Shown: positions 51,101 through 60,219 of the stretch, in pieces
How positions within the stretch are numbered: the stretch's first letter is position 1
Layout: each line of letters opens with the position of its first letter
DNA from: Caenorhabditis elegans
Lineage: Eukaryota; Nematoda; Chromadorea; Rhabditida; Rhabditidae
NCBI RefSeq assembly: GCF_000002985.6
Contig: NC_003279.8
Location: 10,168,001 to 10,232,000 of the forward strand
Direction of reading: 5' to 3'
DNA: 64,000 bases
Translations under genes and position numbers: made by a program
Notes under the pieces: model-generated
Told to the model about the DNA's origin: nothing
Seen by the model: the letters and a program-made list of their open reading frames with translations, nothing else
The model's database searches: none

Positions 51101-51226
51101 TTTTTAAAAATTTGGTAAAAGAAAACCATTGTCAACTGAATAGGTTGATTTGTGTTTTCTTTAAAATTTTTAAAAATTTGGTAAAAGAAAACCATTGTCA
51201 ACTGAATAGGTTGATTTGGGTTTTCT
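36106..51226. repeat. Tandem satellite array, about 15 kb of mixed 68-bp and 66-bp units
   Basis: Every unit shares 'aaaaccattgtcaactgaat' followed by 'aggttgatttgtgttttctt'. Two core types alternate irregularly: type A (68 bp) has CTGAAATTCTAAGAATTTT, type B (66 bp) has AAAATTTTAAAAAATTT or AAAATTTTACAAAATTT. Length divided by unit size gives about 225 copies. Further variants are TTTTGG versus TTTTGT before 'taaaag', GATTTATG for GATTTGTG (type A only, clustered at 41.4-44.3 and 48.2-48.7 kb), and AAGAACTTT for AAGAATTTT (two blocks of four, 45.6-46.2 kb). Units are nearly identical, which indicates recent or ongoing homogenisation. Edge units are slightly diverged ('ccattgccaactg' on the left, 'gatttgggttttctgcc' on the right). 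Open frames inside are an effect of the 66-bp period. Confidence 0.97.
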
Positions 51227-51821
51227 GCCTCTTCCTATATTAAATCCTGAAATTGCATTCTTGACAGAAATAAAAAATAACTGCAACTTTTCGACACGTG
51301 AGTGTCCGACAAAAATGTACAAACTTTGAGCTTTAATAACTTGGCTCATAGCTGGCGCTTTTGCATTCACTAAGTGCGAATGACTCAAAAATAGTTGCCC
51401 CACCATGGTCATTATTGAGGGGATTGGTTTGGGAAGGGTAGAACACTGATTTGCGCGGGTTTCTGGAGACCGCGAAAATTGAATATTTTCTTTGTACTGA
51501 AGAGTTTTATATTTTTCAATTCCATACGAGCAGTTTTTCTGACATTTAGTTCCAATTTGAGCACAAGAGAGAACTTCGAATTACCAATTTTTTGAAACTA
51601 TTTTGAAAAAATTGACCAACTTTCCAAATGTAGGCCATCATTCAAATTTTGCAAAATTAAAAATGTGGATTAAACGTGAAAAACTTTCCTACCACTCCCT
51701 CTCTCTCTATTTTGGGGATGAATTCGATCATTTTCATTTCTTATTTTTATAACGTGAGGAGAATTTAATTTTTAAGATATTTCGAGATTTCTACTTTTTT
51801 CTAATCCTATTGAAAATCGCA
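51227..51821. other. Unique AT-rich sequence right of the array
   Basis: No gene is supported. A 'ccctctctctctatttt' pyrimidine tract lies near 51696-51712. The short minus-strand frame crossing the array edge has no coding character. Confidence 0.5.
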
Positions 51822-52009
51822 CCAGGGGTGTGCGGCAAATTTGCCAAAATTGCCGAGCTCGGCAATTTTTGAACTTTGCCGCACACGTAAAAAATTTGGC
51901 AGTGCAATTTTGACAAAAACTATTGGTCTACAAAAATTTTGTAAAATGGCACAAAATTGAGTTATAGTGATGGTTAATCAAAATTTTGAGATTTGCCGCA
52001 CACCCCTGG
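51822..52009. mobile_element. MITE with perfect 19-bp terminal inverted repeats
   Basis: CCAGGGGTGTGCGGCAAAT at 51822-51840 is exactly reverse-complementary to ATTTGCCGCACACCCCTGG at 51991-52009. The interior has the palindrome TTGCCGAGCTCGGCAA near 51850 and further 'gccgcacac' words. Non-coding. Its right end overlaps the start of duplication copy 2 through the shared word CACACCCCTGGACC. Confidence 0.85.
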
Positions 52010-52456
52010 ACCGCACTATTCGAAACTTTTAACCTCACTTCCAGCTGGGCAGGCCGGAGGCCTGCGATGCTATTGTATTTCGCTCAAACCCAAAAATCAG
52101 GGATTAGGGCCGCCTTCTTACTCTTAGAAACTTTAAGTCATTTCTATCCCTACTCCCAGCAGAGCAGGCCGGAGGCCTCCTATGAGACTACGTCTGTTTT
52201 TGGAAAGGCCAGTTAATCCGGATTGAGGGCCGCAGGCCCGAATACACATAGAAGTGTTGGACAATCGTTAAACCTACTCTAAGCCCAATAAATCAGGATG
52301 AGTGCCGCAGGCCCGAACACACTTAAACAAGACCCAGAAAAAATATTATCTTCAAATGGCCATGGCTCAGTCAATTTTGGTTAAAAAAGATCCAAATTTT
52401 CCCCAGTTTACCAACTTAATCTACTGCGAAGCCTGGCGCGCTTGACGCGCTAGTCA
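52000..52456. repeat. Direct duplication, copy 2 (right border of the array block)
   Basis: Same sequence and orientation as 33738-34212. In this copy several palindromes are perfect where copy 1 is not: CAGGCCggaGGCCTG at 52050-52064 and AGGCCggaGGCCT at 52166-52178. GGGCCGCAGGCCC is kept at about 52226-52238. The coding end of the upstream gene is shifted and shortened here, so this copy is not functional as that exon. Confidence 0.85.
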
Positions 52457-52620
52457 GGAGAGCTTCTTACAAATTATTGTAAAATGTTTTCCAATTGCAA
52501 CGTTCATCCTTTTCGCGGCATTTTGTGTAAGTTTATCCATACAATTCATTGATTGAAACTTCATATTTTCAGGCAAGTAAACCAAAAGAAGTTAGAAGAA
52601 GCCCAGCGAGAAAACTGACA

Positions 52621-53252
52621 ATGTCAACTTCTACTTTGGAATCTGAAAAGGAGGAATTGAACAGTGTTGAGATGGTTTTGGCGGAAGAGATCAAGAAGGA
52701 GGAAAAGGAACCTGAAAAACCATTGATTAATGAGACAATGTCAGAAGATAGAAGTGTTGCATGTGGAAATAAAAGTGATTCAAAGGAACTAAAAGAAATG
52801 GCATCTCCAGATAAGGAAAAGAAAAAAGAAGACTCGAAAGCAGAGCAAGAATTCGTCCTCGATGAAACCAATCCACATTTTGCTTTTCTTCTTGCTGGAG
52901 AAAACAGAGATCCTGCTCAATCAGTTCTTCACGCAAAAAATGCATTTGAACACTCGAATGGATTCATGTGGACAATGAAGAAGAGATTGGCTTTTGATGA
53001 AGGTTGCTGGAAACACTTGAGCCGTAGAATTGGAGCTATTAGAGCAGAGGTATGTAGAGTATATGATATATGATAATGTTCCACCTTTCAAGCTTTCCAG
53101 GGATTCGAAGTCAGAGTGACCACTCGTCAAGCAAGGGAGAAAAAGCAAAGGTATGTTGATCATGATAACCTTTTTGAAATAATAATATTTGCAGTGCGGA
53201 TCGGGAGACCAAAATTGACCTCGTGTTCAACAAGTTTGAGAGTGAACAATGA
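52621..53252 (+). CDS. Unknown charged protein; possible start-less signal-peptide exon upstream
   Basis: An acceptor (TTTTCAG) ends at 52572. The exons 52573-53049, 53101-53150 and 53195-53252 join in frame; the first ATG at 52621 gives about 178 aa. The N-terminal half is Glu/Lys/Ser-rich and probably disordered. The second half is more ordered: 'NPHFAFLLAGENRDP', 'SVLHAKNAFEHSNGFMWTMK', 'RLAFDEGCWKHLSRR', 'TTRQAREKKQRS', 'KIDLVFNKFESEQ'. I do not recognise it. A good donor at 52526/52527 would attach an exon coding 'KCFPIATFILFAAFC' in the same phase, a typical signal-peptide core, but no ATG lies between it and the in-frame TGA at 52443. The protein may have lost its secretion signal, or the true first exon is elsewhere. 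Confidence 0.6.
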
Positions 53253-53789
53253 TTACTATGTATTGACTTTAAATGAATATTTTTGTTCAGTTTCGTGTAG
53301 TTGCTCTTCATGTAAATTACAGGGCTTCTATCATATATCGATTTAACTACATCAGTCCTCATCTCGGTCTATCTGAACTGTGTGATATTAGTGAAACCAT
53401 TGAATGTATCTAATTTTTGCTAATTAATGTCTTCAGGCCTTTGAATCCTTTCGTTTTGTGTGAGCAAGTTTTCAGATATATTTACAGGCTTTTGGGACAA
53501 TGCTATGCAGTTCTATGGGGCATTTCAGAACATCTCCACAAGTTTTCGTGGTGGGACCTAAAATTGAAACACCTCGGAAGGCTAGAATGCTTCTAACTAA
53601 TGACTGAATAATCTATGAAAAAATTATATATAACTGTAGTTCAAAAAAGTTTATTCAGTTAACAAATGCAAGAAATTGTATCACAAAACCATTTGAGGAA
53701 TGTCTGAAAAATCACTTATAAATTGGCGAGAGAAATTTAAAAAAAAATCTCAATATCACAATCGGGAATATTATTTAGAGTGTGAAGCC
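53253..53789. other. Spacer between convergent genes
   Basis: 3' flanks of the unknown charged protein gene (+) and the cyclo-ligase gene (-). No further gene seen. Confidence 0.5.
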
Positions 53790-54778
53790 TTAAATAGTAT
53801 CAAAAATAATAGTTTCTCCTTCATAGATAACCTCATCAAGTTCAACATCAGTTTCAGAAATAGGAATTGTACCAATAATTTGCTCACGAAGAGCCAATCC
53901 TATCTTTTTTGGGGAGTTTTCTGGAAAATGTTTGTGATGAGTGGAGAAGAAGCGATCGTAATATCCTTTTCCATGACCACAACGAAGTCCATATGGTGAG
54001 AAGGCAACGCCGGGTGCAAGGATCAAATCCAGTGGTCCTGTAAGTACTTATAAATTGGAGTTATATTATTAAAAAGCAGTCACACCTGTTTCATGATAGC
54101 TTTGCCATTTCCATTTCGGTTCTGGCTGTCTGATTCCCCAAAGTGTTGAAGGAAGATTGTCAAAAGCAGTTTGATCCGGAACTCGAACCATATCCATTGC
54201 AGTTGAGCCCTTCGTGAACTGAAATTTTTACATTTGTGACTTCAATAAATTATACTTGCTGTACGTGCCTGTCTCCCTGGATTCATATATAATATCTGCC
54301 TAGGTACTAATTGCCTGCCTACTACAAACGATTACAGCCTTCATGTCTAGGGGCCTACTTTACGCCTACCTCGCAAGTGCCTTAGTTCTGCCTGGCTACG
54401 TGCCTGCCTGCCTTTATTCATAGCTCATATCTGCCTACTTCTTGTCGGCCTACCTGCTTTATTTCTGCCTGCCTATGTGCCTACCTACATGCCTACATCT
54501 TAACATCTATTGCGCATCTGTTTCAAAATAAATTTTACCTGTGGAATGAAAACTTCTTTTCCCATTTCCAACGCTTTTTGAATAATCGAATCAGTTTGTA
54601 TTTCTCCCGATGTACTAACATAAACTGACAATCTCTTGCTCTCTTGAAACCATTTCGATTCAATTATTTTTTCAAAAACCGCCTCTGTTTGACGTTGAGT
54701 TTCTTCTTTCGAAATTTTTCCGAGCAATGTCTTCATAAACTGCCTGAGCTCTGATTTTACCTCTTTTATAGCACTCAT
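53790..54778 (-). CDS. 5-formyltetrahydrofolate cyclo-ligase (MTHFS)
   Basis: Three exons (54778-54539, 54218-54086, 54037-53790) give 206 aa, close to the usual length of about 200. N-terminal 'EVKSELRQFMK' and 'SKRLSVYVSTSGEIQT' precede 'KEVFIPQ'. The family signature 'PGVAFSPYGLRCGHGKGYYDR' (in parts: LAPGVAF, RCGHGKGYYDRF) binds ATP and substrate. The enzyme converts 5-formyl-THF to 5,10-methenyl-THF with ATP, in cytosolic one-carbon metabolism. The ATG directly follows a TTTTCAG acceptor at 54779, 194 nt downstream of the ced-12 stop and about 120 nt after the ced-12 poly(A) signal. That is the standard spacing for SL2 trans-splicing, so it is probably the second gene of an operon. I believe it is Y106G6E.4. 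Confidence 0.93.
54245..54505. repeat. Degenerate tandem repeat of TGCCTAC/TGCCTGCC words in a cyclo-ligase intron
   Basis: Intron 1 contains about 25 copies of 'tgcctac', 'tgcctgcc' and 'gcctacct' variants separated by a few bases. Similar 'gtgcctac' words occur in the kinase intron at 30.65 kb. It is a low-complexity element with strand bias. Confidence 0.7.
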
Positions 54779-54897
54779 CTGAAAATGTTGGTCAAAAATT
54801 TGTTTTCAAGAGATTCAGAAAACTGTTAGTGGCCTGTAGTTAATGGCTCGTTATTCAAATTAAGTTAAATACACAGTAATAGGCATAAATTACAAAA

Positions 54898-54903
54898 TTT
54901 ATT
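54898..54903 (-). terminator. ced-12: ced-12 poly(A) signal
   Basis: AATAAA on the minus strand, 70 nt downstream of the ced-12 stop at 54973 and about 119 nt upstream of the next trans-splice acceptor at 54779. Confidence 0.75.
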
Positions 54904-54972
54904 ATGCACATGGAAATGTTTTGCCTTTCAATATGGTAAAATGCACGTAAGAATGATAAAGCTTGAATATGA

Positions 54973-57900
54973 TTAAAACTTTGAAATAAAGCTTTTGATA
55001 TCGTCAGGGATCGGTGGAATTTCTGGTTTCTCCTCGGGGTTCGTGAGTTTCACATTGAGAAGGCGAACTCGTAGCTCCATTTTCAGCATTCGTTCAACCA
55101 TTGCATCGGTTTCACTGAAAATATTTCAATTGGTATTTTCGGGGCTTCCTATTCTTCAGGTTACTGTAACTACAGTAACCAATGTCTAGATACCTTTTAA
55201 CTGCCTTGCTCCCAATCAATTCAGCAAGACCTTCAAGCCATATAACAGATTGAGTTTCATCGGATGTCAATGCCATTAAAACTTCGCCTTCTTTCATATC
55301 ATTTGTTGTTTTTAATTGTACACGAATCCCTCTTAACATTTGTGTAGATGGAGAAGAAGTGAATCGAGATGAGCTTGCTTTTCTATCAATCTCATCATTA
55401 TTTGTTACATCAGCAATATCTTTGATCCAAACTGAAAATAAATTAATTTATTATTTGAGAACTAATTCAATATTCCCCCAACCTTGCCGAATATCATCTC
55501 TCTGCACACCTTCCACATAGTTCTCACCATCACATCCAGTTATAGTGAGCATTTTCTCCGATGCATCGAGCTTCCAATGCCAGAAGGCGAGCTTTGCGAG
55601 GGATTTACTTTTCTGTGGTTTTCGAAAAACGGCGCCTAACTTCAAATAGTTTAGATGATTTATTCGAACCAATTCCTCCATTTTTGGCCGCAATTTCGAT
55701 TTTAGTTGTCTGAAAATATGTATACGAATAAGTTATTGGAATTTTCAGACTTACATCACAGCTTCACTATGTAATTGAATATTTTCCTTTCCCAATTGTT
55801 CCTCTCTCCAAATTTCTTGCATTGCCCTATACGAAAAAGTCTCCAAATCCGCAGATAGTTCTTCTACATCTTGTATTTCCCGTCTTTTCAGCACATGCCG
55901 TAACTGTTCCAGTACAACACACGCAACTTTCTCCATTTCACCTCCTTTTGCCTGCATCTCACGCCATGTTCGATGGAAAAGGTGTACAATACATGCGAAT
56001 ACAGCTGGAAATGGAGTCTCCGTGGAAAAGAGAACTACAATCAAACGATCCAACTCATCACGACCAGGTATTACTCTGAACAATTCTGCGGCAATGTCAC
56101 AGCACCTGAATTTAAAAAATCATCAGAACATCTTTACGTTTGCAAAAAAACCTCATCCACATTGGAATCAGTTGCCATTTTCCTCCTTCAATCCTCATTG
56201 TATTCTCCGAAATTAGCATTCTCAGATCTTGCGGACTTTTTTCTGCAAATTGAACCATCGAAATTGCAGCCAACCGTCCACATCGGTGTTCCCCAATTTG
56301 TGATTTCCACATTTCTCTGATCTCCTCGGAAACATCCTCACTGGATTCAATATCAAGAATTTTCTGAACTTCAGCATCAGTAGGAGGTGAAGTTTCATAT
56401 GCACTAATCAGACTCCTTTGAACCTCAACAAGTTGTTCAATAGCATTCAGATTTCGAACACCACCACCACCACGTAGAAGAGAACTGTGTACAGCATTAC
56501 GGAATGGAACGACTTCTAAAGATTTAATAAGTTCAAATCGTTTTTCATCATCAGGACATCTTCTTATCATTGAATTCATTAGTGAAAGTGCACAAAGAGC
56601 AATTCGTTCATCTGATTTTTCAACGTGTCGAATGAGAGTCTCTATTGGAACTTCTTCGAGAATCCAATCACGAGTTGTATCGTCACTGTAAATTATACAA
56701 TAAATAGAAAAATGGTACTTCTAATTTCTTTTGTACTTTGGAGTTGTTTTGTTGATTTTTTTGGATTAAAAAAATTGGAAAAATCTATATTTTAAGTATT
56801 TTAAGCTAAACTGATAGGTTTTTTTTTGGCAAAAATGAATTTTTGGAATTTTTGTTGATGAAGTTGATTTTTATGTTTTTGTTTTGAAAAATGTATGATT
56901 GTGACTTTTTTTCGGTATTATATTTAGCAAAAAATTTTTTTTCTTGGTTTTATTTCTATGTGAAGAGGATTAAATAGTTAGTTTTTTTTTGGCTAAAATT
57001 AATTTTTTTGCAAATTTTTTTTTCTGATGGTTTGTGATTTTTTCTTCCGTTTTTTTTGTAAAATAAAAGATTGTTCGGTAGTTTTGGTGTGAAATTGTAT
57101 TTTGAAATTTTTTTCTAGAAAAATGGTTTTTTTTGGGGAAAATCCGATTTTTGGATTTTTTGTTGGAATTCTTGATATTCTTTTTAAAAAGTAGTTTTTT
57201 TTTTAGAAAATAGAAAGTTTTAGTCATTCGTGTTTTTTGAAAGATTGTAATTTTTGAAAAAATGGATTATTTTCGTTTCTTGTGAAAAAAGTTTTTGGTT
57301 TTTTTTCTGGAAAAAATAAAAATTTTTTAAATAAAACTTACCCGATAACAAGCTGTTCGAGCATCTGAAGAGCAGCTAACAACGTGTTCGCTTCTTCTCG
57401 TTTCGCTTTTCCAGTTACCAATGATGCCATAGACACAACTACATCATTTGGTACTGATTTCCATGTAAAATCTCCTACAGCTAATTCCAGCATACTTGAA
57501 AGTGCACGAAGACATGTTGAAAGAAGTGTTGAGCTCATACAAACTCGATCATCACGAATTAAACTGAACAAGAGTTCAAGAGATGAGCATCGATAAAAGG
57601 CTTCAATTAGAGCGGGATCCTGAAATTTAAATGAAAAAAATATTAGGAAAATGTGGTTGTAGATTGGGGGCAAGGGTGCCGGTTTTCCATGATTTTTTTT
57701 TTGCAAATTTTCGAAAATTTTGGCTTTTTCTTCAACATAAAACAAAATTTTAGAACAAATTGAATTTTTTTTTTACATTCTAAGTTTTTTTTTTCGTTTT
57801 TTTTGTCGAAAAAGTTTCGTTTTTTCAAGTAAAACAAAAATCGAAAAACCGACAGGCCAGCTTGGAACCGGGCACTGTACTTTTGGAGTAAAATTTTCAT

Positions 57901-58993
57901 AATGATGGATATTTTAGACTGCTGATTTTTCTGGTAAATTGAAATAAAAAATCTTACCAGAGAAAACTCATCGAGAGTTTTCACAGCATTTTCCATTTGT
58001 GAAATATTATTTCCTTCTGTCAATATTTCAGTAATCCGTTTAACATAATGATCCGGTGATGCACAAAGTGTTAATATGAAACCACTTCCTAATGAATTCA
58101 AATTATCATCAGTTATGAATCTTTTCGGTTTATCAGCCATCAATCCATACGAATCATCTTCTGATAAATTCATTGATCGAGCTGCCATTTTCACGACATC
58201 CGTCAGTTTTTGTTCCAATAAATTGATTGTTATGAATACTGTGTGAAGAGCATTTGATGGAATTACAGCTCGATGATTCCATATTGTAAATTCTTTGTCA
58301 ATCACTACGGCACCCTGAAATTTGGATTCTTTTGTTTTCAAGTCAAACAATTTATTCAAAATTGAAAATTCTTTTTTTTTCCGAAGGTAACCAACCTCTC
58401 TTGAAAAATCTAGCGTAGCTCCTGAACTCCTCGGGGAGTACAGGAGCGGCTTAAATCGACAAATACTTGTGACACAGACACATAGTTGTGCTAGATTTTG
58501 TACGGCCACTATTCAAATTTCAAGTATAAGGAAGTTTTTTTAAAAATTAAATTTTATCTGCAAAAATTAAACAATTTGAATAGTTTTCGGTATTTGTTTC
58601 AAAGGAATTGTATTAATTTTTTCTAATCGAAGTACACTTATTTGTTTATTTTAAAAAATTCTATAGTTTCCAGAATATTTAATCGATTTAAAAAAATCGA
58701 AAATTTCTGTTTCAGTTTTTTGATATTTTATTTAAATATTCTGGAAAAATTTCATCTTTCAAATAATTTTTTGATGGGATTTTCTTCATTTTAAATTTAC
58801 TCTGGGAATATATTTTTGATAAATCTCTAGTTTTCAGCGTATTTTTATTATTATTATTATTCAATTTTCCTTTAAAAAAAAATTTTCTCAGAACTCCCTT
58901 TACCTTGACAACGTGCTCCGGAAGTGATGTGTCAACTGGTTGTAACTCCTTTAATGGCATATGGAACGCCATCTGAGTATAGGAAGATGGCAT
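54973..58993 (-). CDS. ced-12: ELMO homologue, engulfment and Rac GEF subunit
   Basis: Eight exons (58993-58904, 58314-57958, 57619-57342, 56685-56152, 56105-55755, 55709-55483, 55431-55194, 55114-54973) join to 738 aa from the ATG at 58993; the second ATG at 58972 would give 731 aa, which I recall as the published length. The armadillo-like/ELMO region spans the first ~500 residues ('DDTTRDWILEEVP', 'HLFHRTWREMQAKGGEM'). A PH-like domain follows ('AFWHWKLDASEKMLTITG', 'MALTSDETQSVIWLEGL'), and the tail has a PxxP motif ('EKPEIPPIPDD'). CED-12 binds CED-5 (Dock180) to activate the Rac CED-10 in corpse engulfment and cell migration. Introns 1, 2 and 3 are longer and very T-rich. Confidence 0.95.
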
Positions 58994-60219
58994 TTTATCG
59001 ATTAATGATGATCAAATGATTCTTCTCGGGGACAACACACAAGAGTGCTGTGAGAAATAGAGATAAGAAGACAGTGAGTCACATAAACACATCATCTAGA
59101 ACATTAAATTCTACACAAAAAAAAAACACAACAACGACATTAAAATATGCAACAATAGGTCATTCACATGGATGGAATTCATTCTTTTTGTCACATAAAT
59201 AATATAAAATATATAATAATAAAATAATCATAGTGATAGGTGAGAAAAAGTCAGGGTGTTTGTGGGGGGAATTTGGGGGCAAAAATTGGGGATCTGAGAA
59301 AAAAAGAAAAGAAAAACCATAAGAAATCGATAAAAATCCAGTAAATTATGAATCTTGAAGTTTTGTGTGTTTGTTGAGAATTGGAGAAGACACGAAAAAA
59401 CAAAAAAAAAATTAGCTGCAATATTGAATGAGCGAGCAAAAAAAAGTTTTTTTTTTAATTCCAAAGGTGTGTGTGTGTGTGTGGAAAAACTGATGAAAAA
59501 GGAAATAGGAAAGAACAGAAAAAGAGTTAAATAATGCAAAATCACAAGTTTTTTCACCACGCTATATTGGTTGAGAATTGAAGACGTATATAAAATATAT
59601 GGAAGAATTGGGTAAAAAGTAACTGGTGGGGGAATCCGGGGTAAAACGATTGATGATGAGGATGAAATTGAAATAATTGAAGAAGAAGAATGGAGTGGAT
59701 TTTGGGTGGGTGTGGGAACGTACATCGGTTTCTTTTGCTTTTTTTCTTTGGAAAACAACACTTTGATAGGTTTAATTCGAGTGGGGGGATGCTTGGGGTA
59801 CTTAAAGATATATATGCAATAATTGAATGTATTTGGAAGAGTAAAAATTCAAATCCGATTACTATTCCTGAAGGAAGAGTTTCTCCATTTCGAACTATAT
59901 CGGATGTGCATCAGTGTGAGCAACTAGAAGAGGAGTAGAAAATTATCGAAAATGAATAGAAAAGAAACAAACAATAAACAAATGTGTACCTGAAGACGGG
60001 GGAGCAACCTTTCTTGAAATAGAAGAATGAATAAAATTATAAAAAAAAGAAGAGCAAAGAAAGAAAGTCGTCTTGGTGCACACACTTTGAATCATCACAG
60101 ATACGGAAATGATGACGGGGAAAGTATTTTCGAGGCGCGCGGGGGAGCATGGGGACGAAGAATGTGGATAGTGGGGTGGGATAATTGAGATGGAATGGCA
60201 TCTATCCGTTTAGCTTGTG
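58994..60219. other. Intergenic region between csnk-1 and ced-12
   Basis: About 1.2 kb, AT-rich, containing the csnk-1 3' UTR and ced-12 upstream sequence. A short GT microsatellite lies at 59467-59483. A GC-richer patch at 60120-60180 precedes the csnk-1 stop. No gene seen. Confidence 0.5.
59467..59483. repeat. (GT)n microsatellite
   Basis: Eight and a half uninterrupted GT dinucleotides between csnk-1 and ced-12. Confidence 0.9.

Noticed and set aside
36106-51226. About fifteen short open frames (60-160 aa) inside the tandem array
   Set aside because: They are identical 22-residue repeats created by the 66-bp period, always ended by the TAA in the next 68-bp unit, and they lack codon bias, splice sites or domain features.
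36106-51226. CRISPR array
   Set aside because: There are no unique spacers; the units are contiguous and nearly identical along their whole length, and the genome is eukaryotic.
36106-51226. Heat-shock-element-like palindrome (GAAATTCTAAGAATTT) in type A units
   Set aside because: The GAA/TTC blocks are spaced by one or three bases rather than the two-base spacing of a canonical heat shock element, so no factor can be assigned.
58318-58509. N-terminal extension of the frame at ced-12 exon 2
   Set aside because: It reads through the TTTCAG acceptor into intron 1; splicing from 58904 to 58314 gives the conserved CED-12 N-terminus.
59228-59761. 177-residue minus-strand open frame between csnk-1 and ced-12
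   Set aside because: It is made of Phe/Ser/Pro/Leu from A-rich DNA, contains a GT microsatellite and has no splice sites or recognisable domain.
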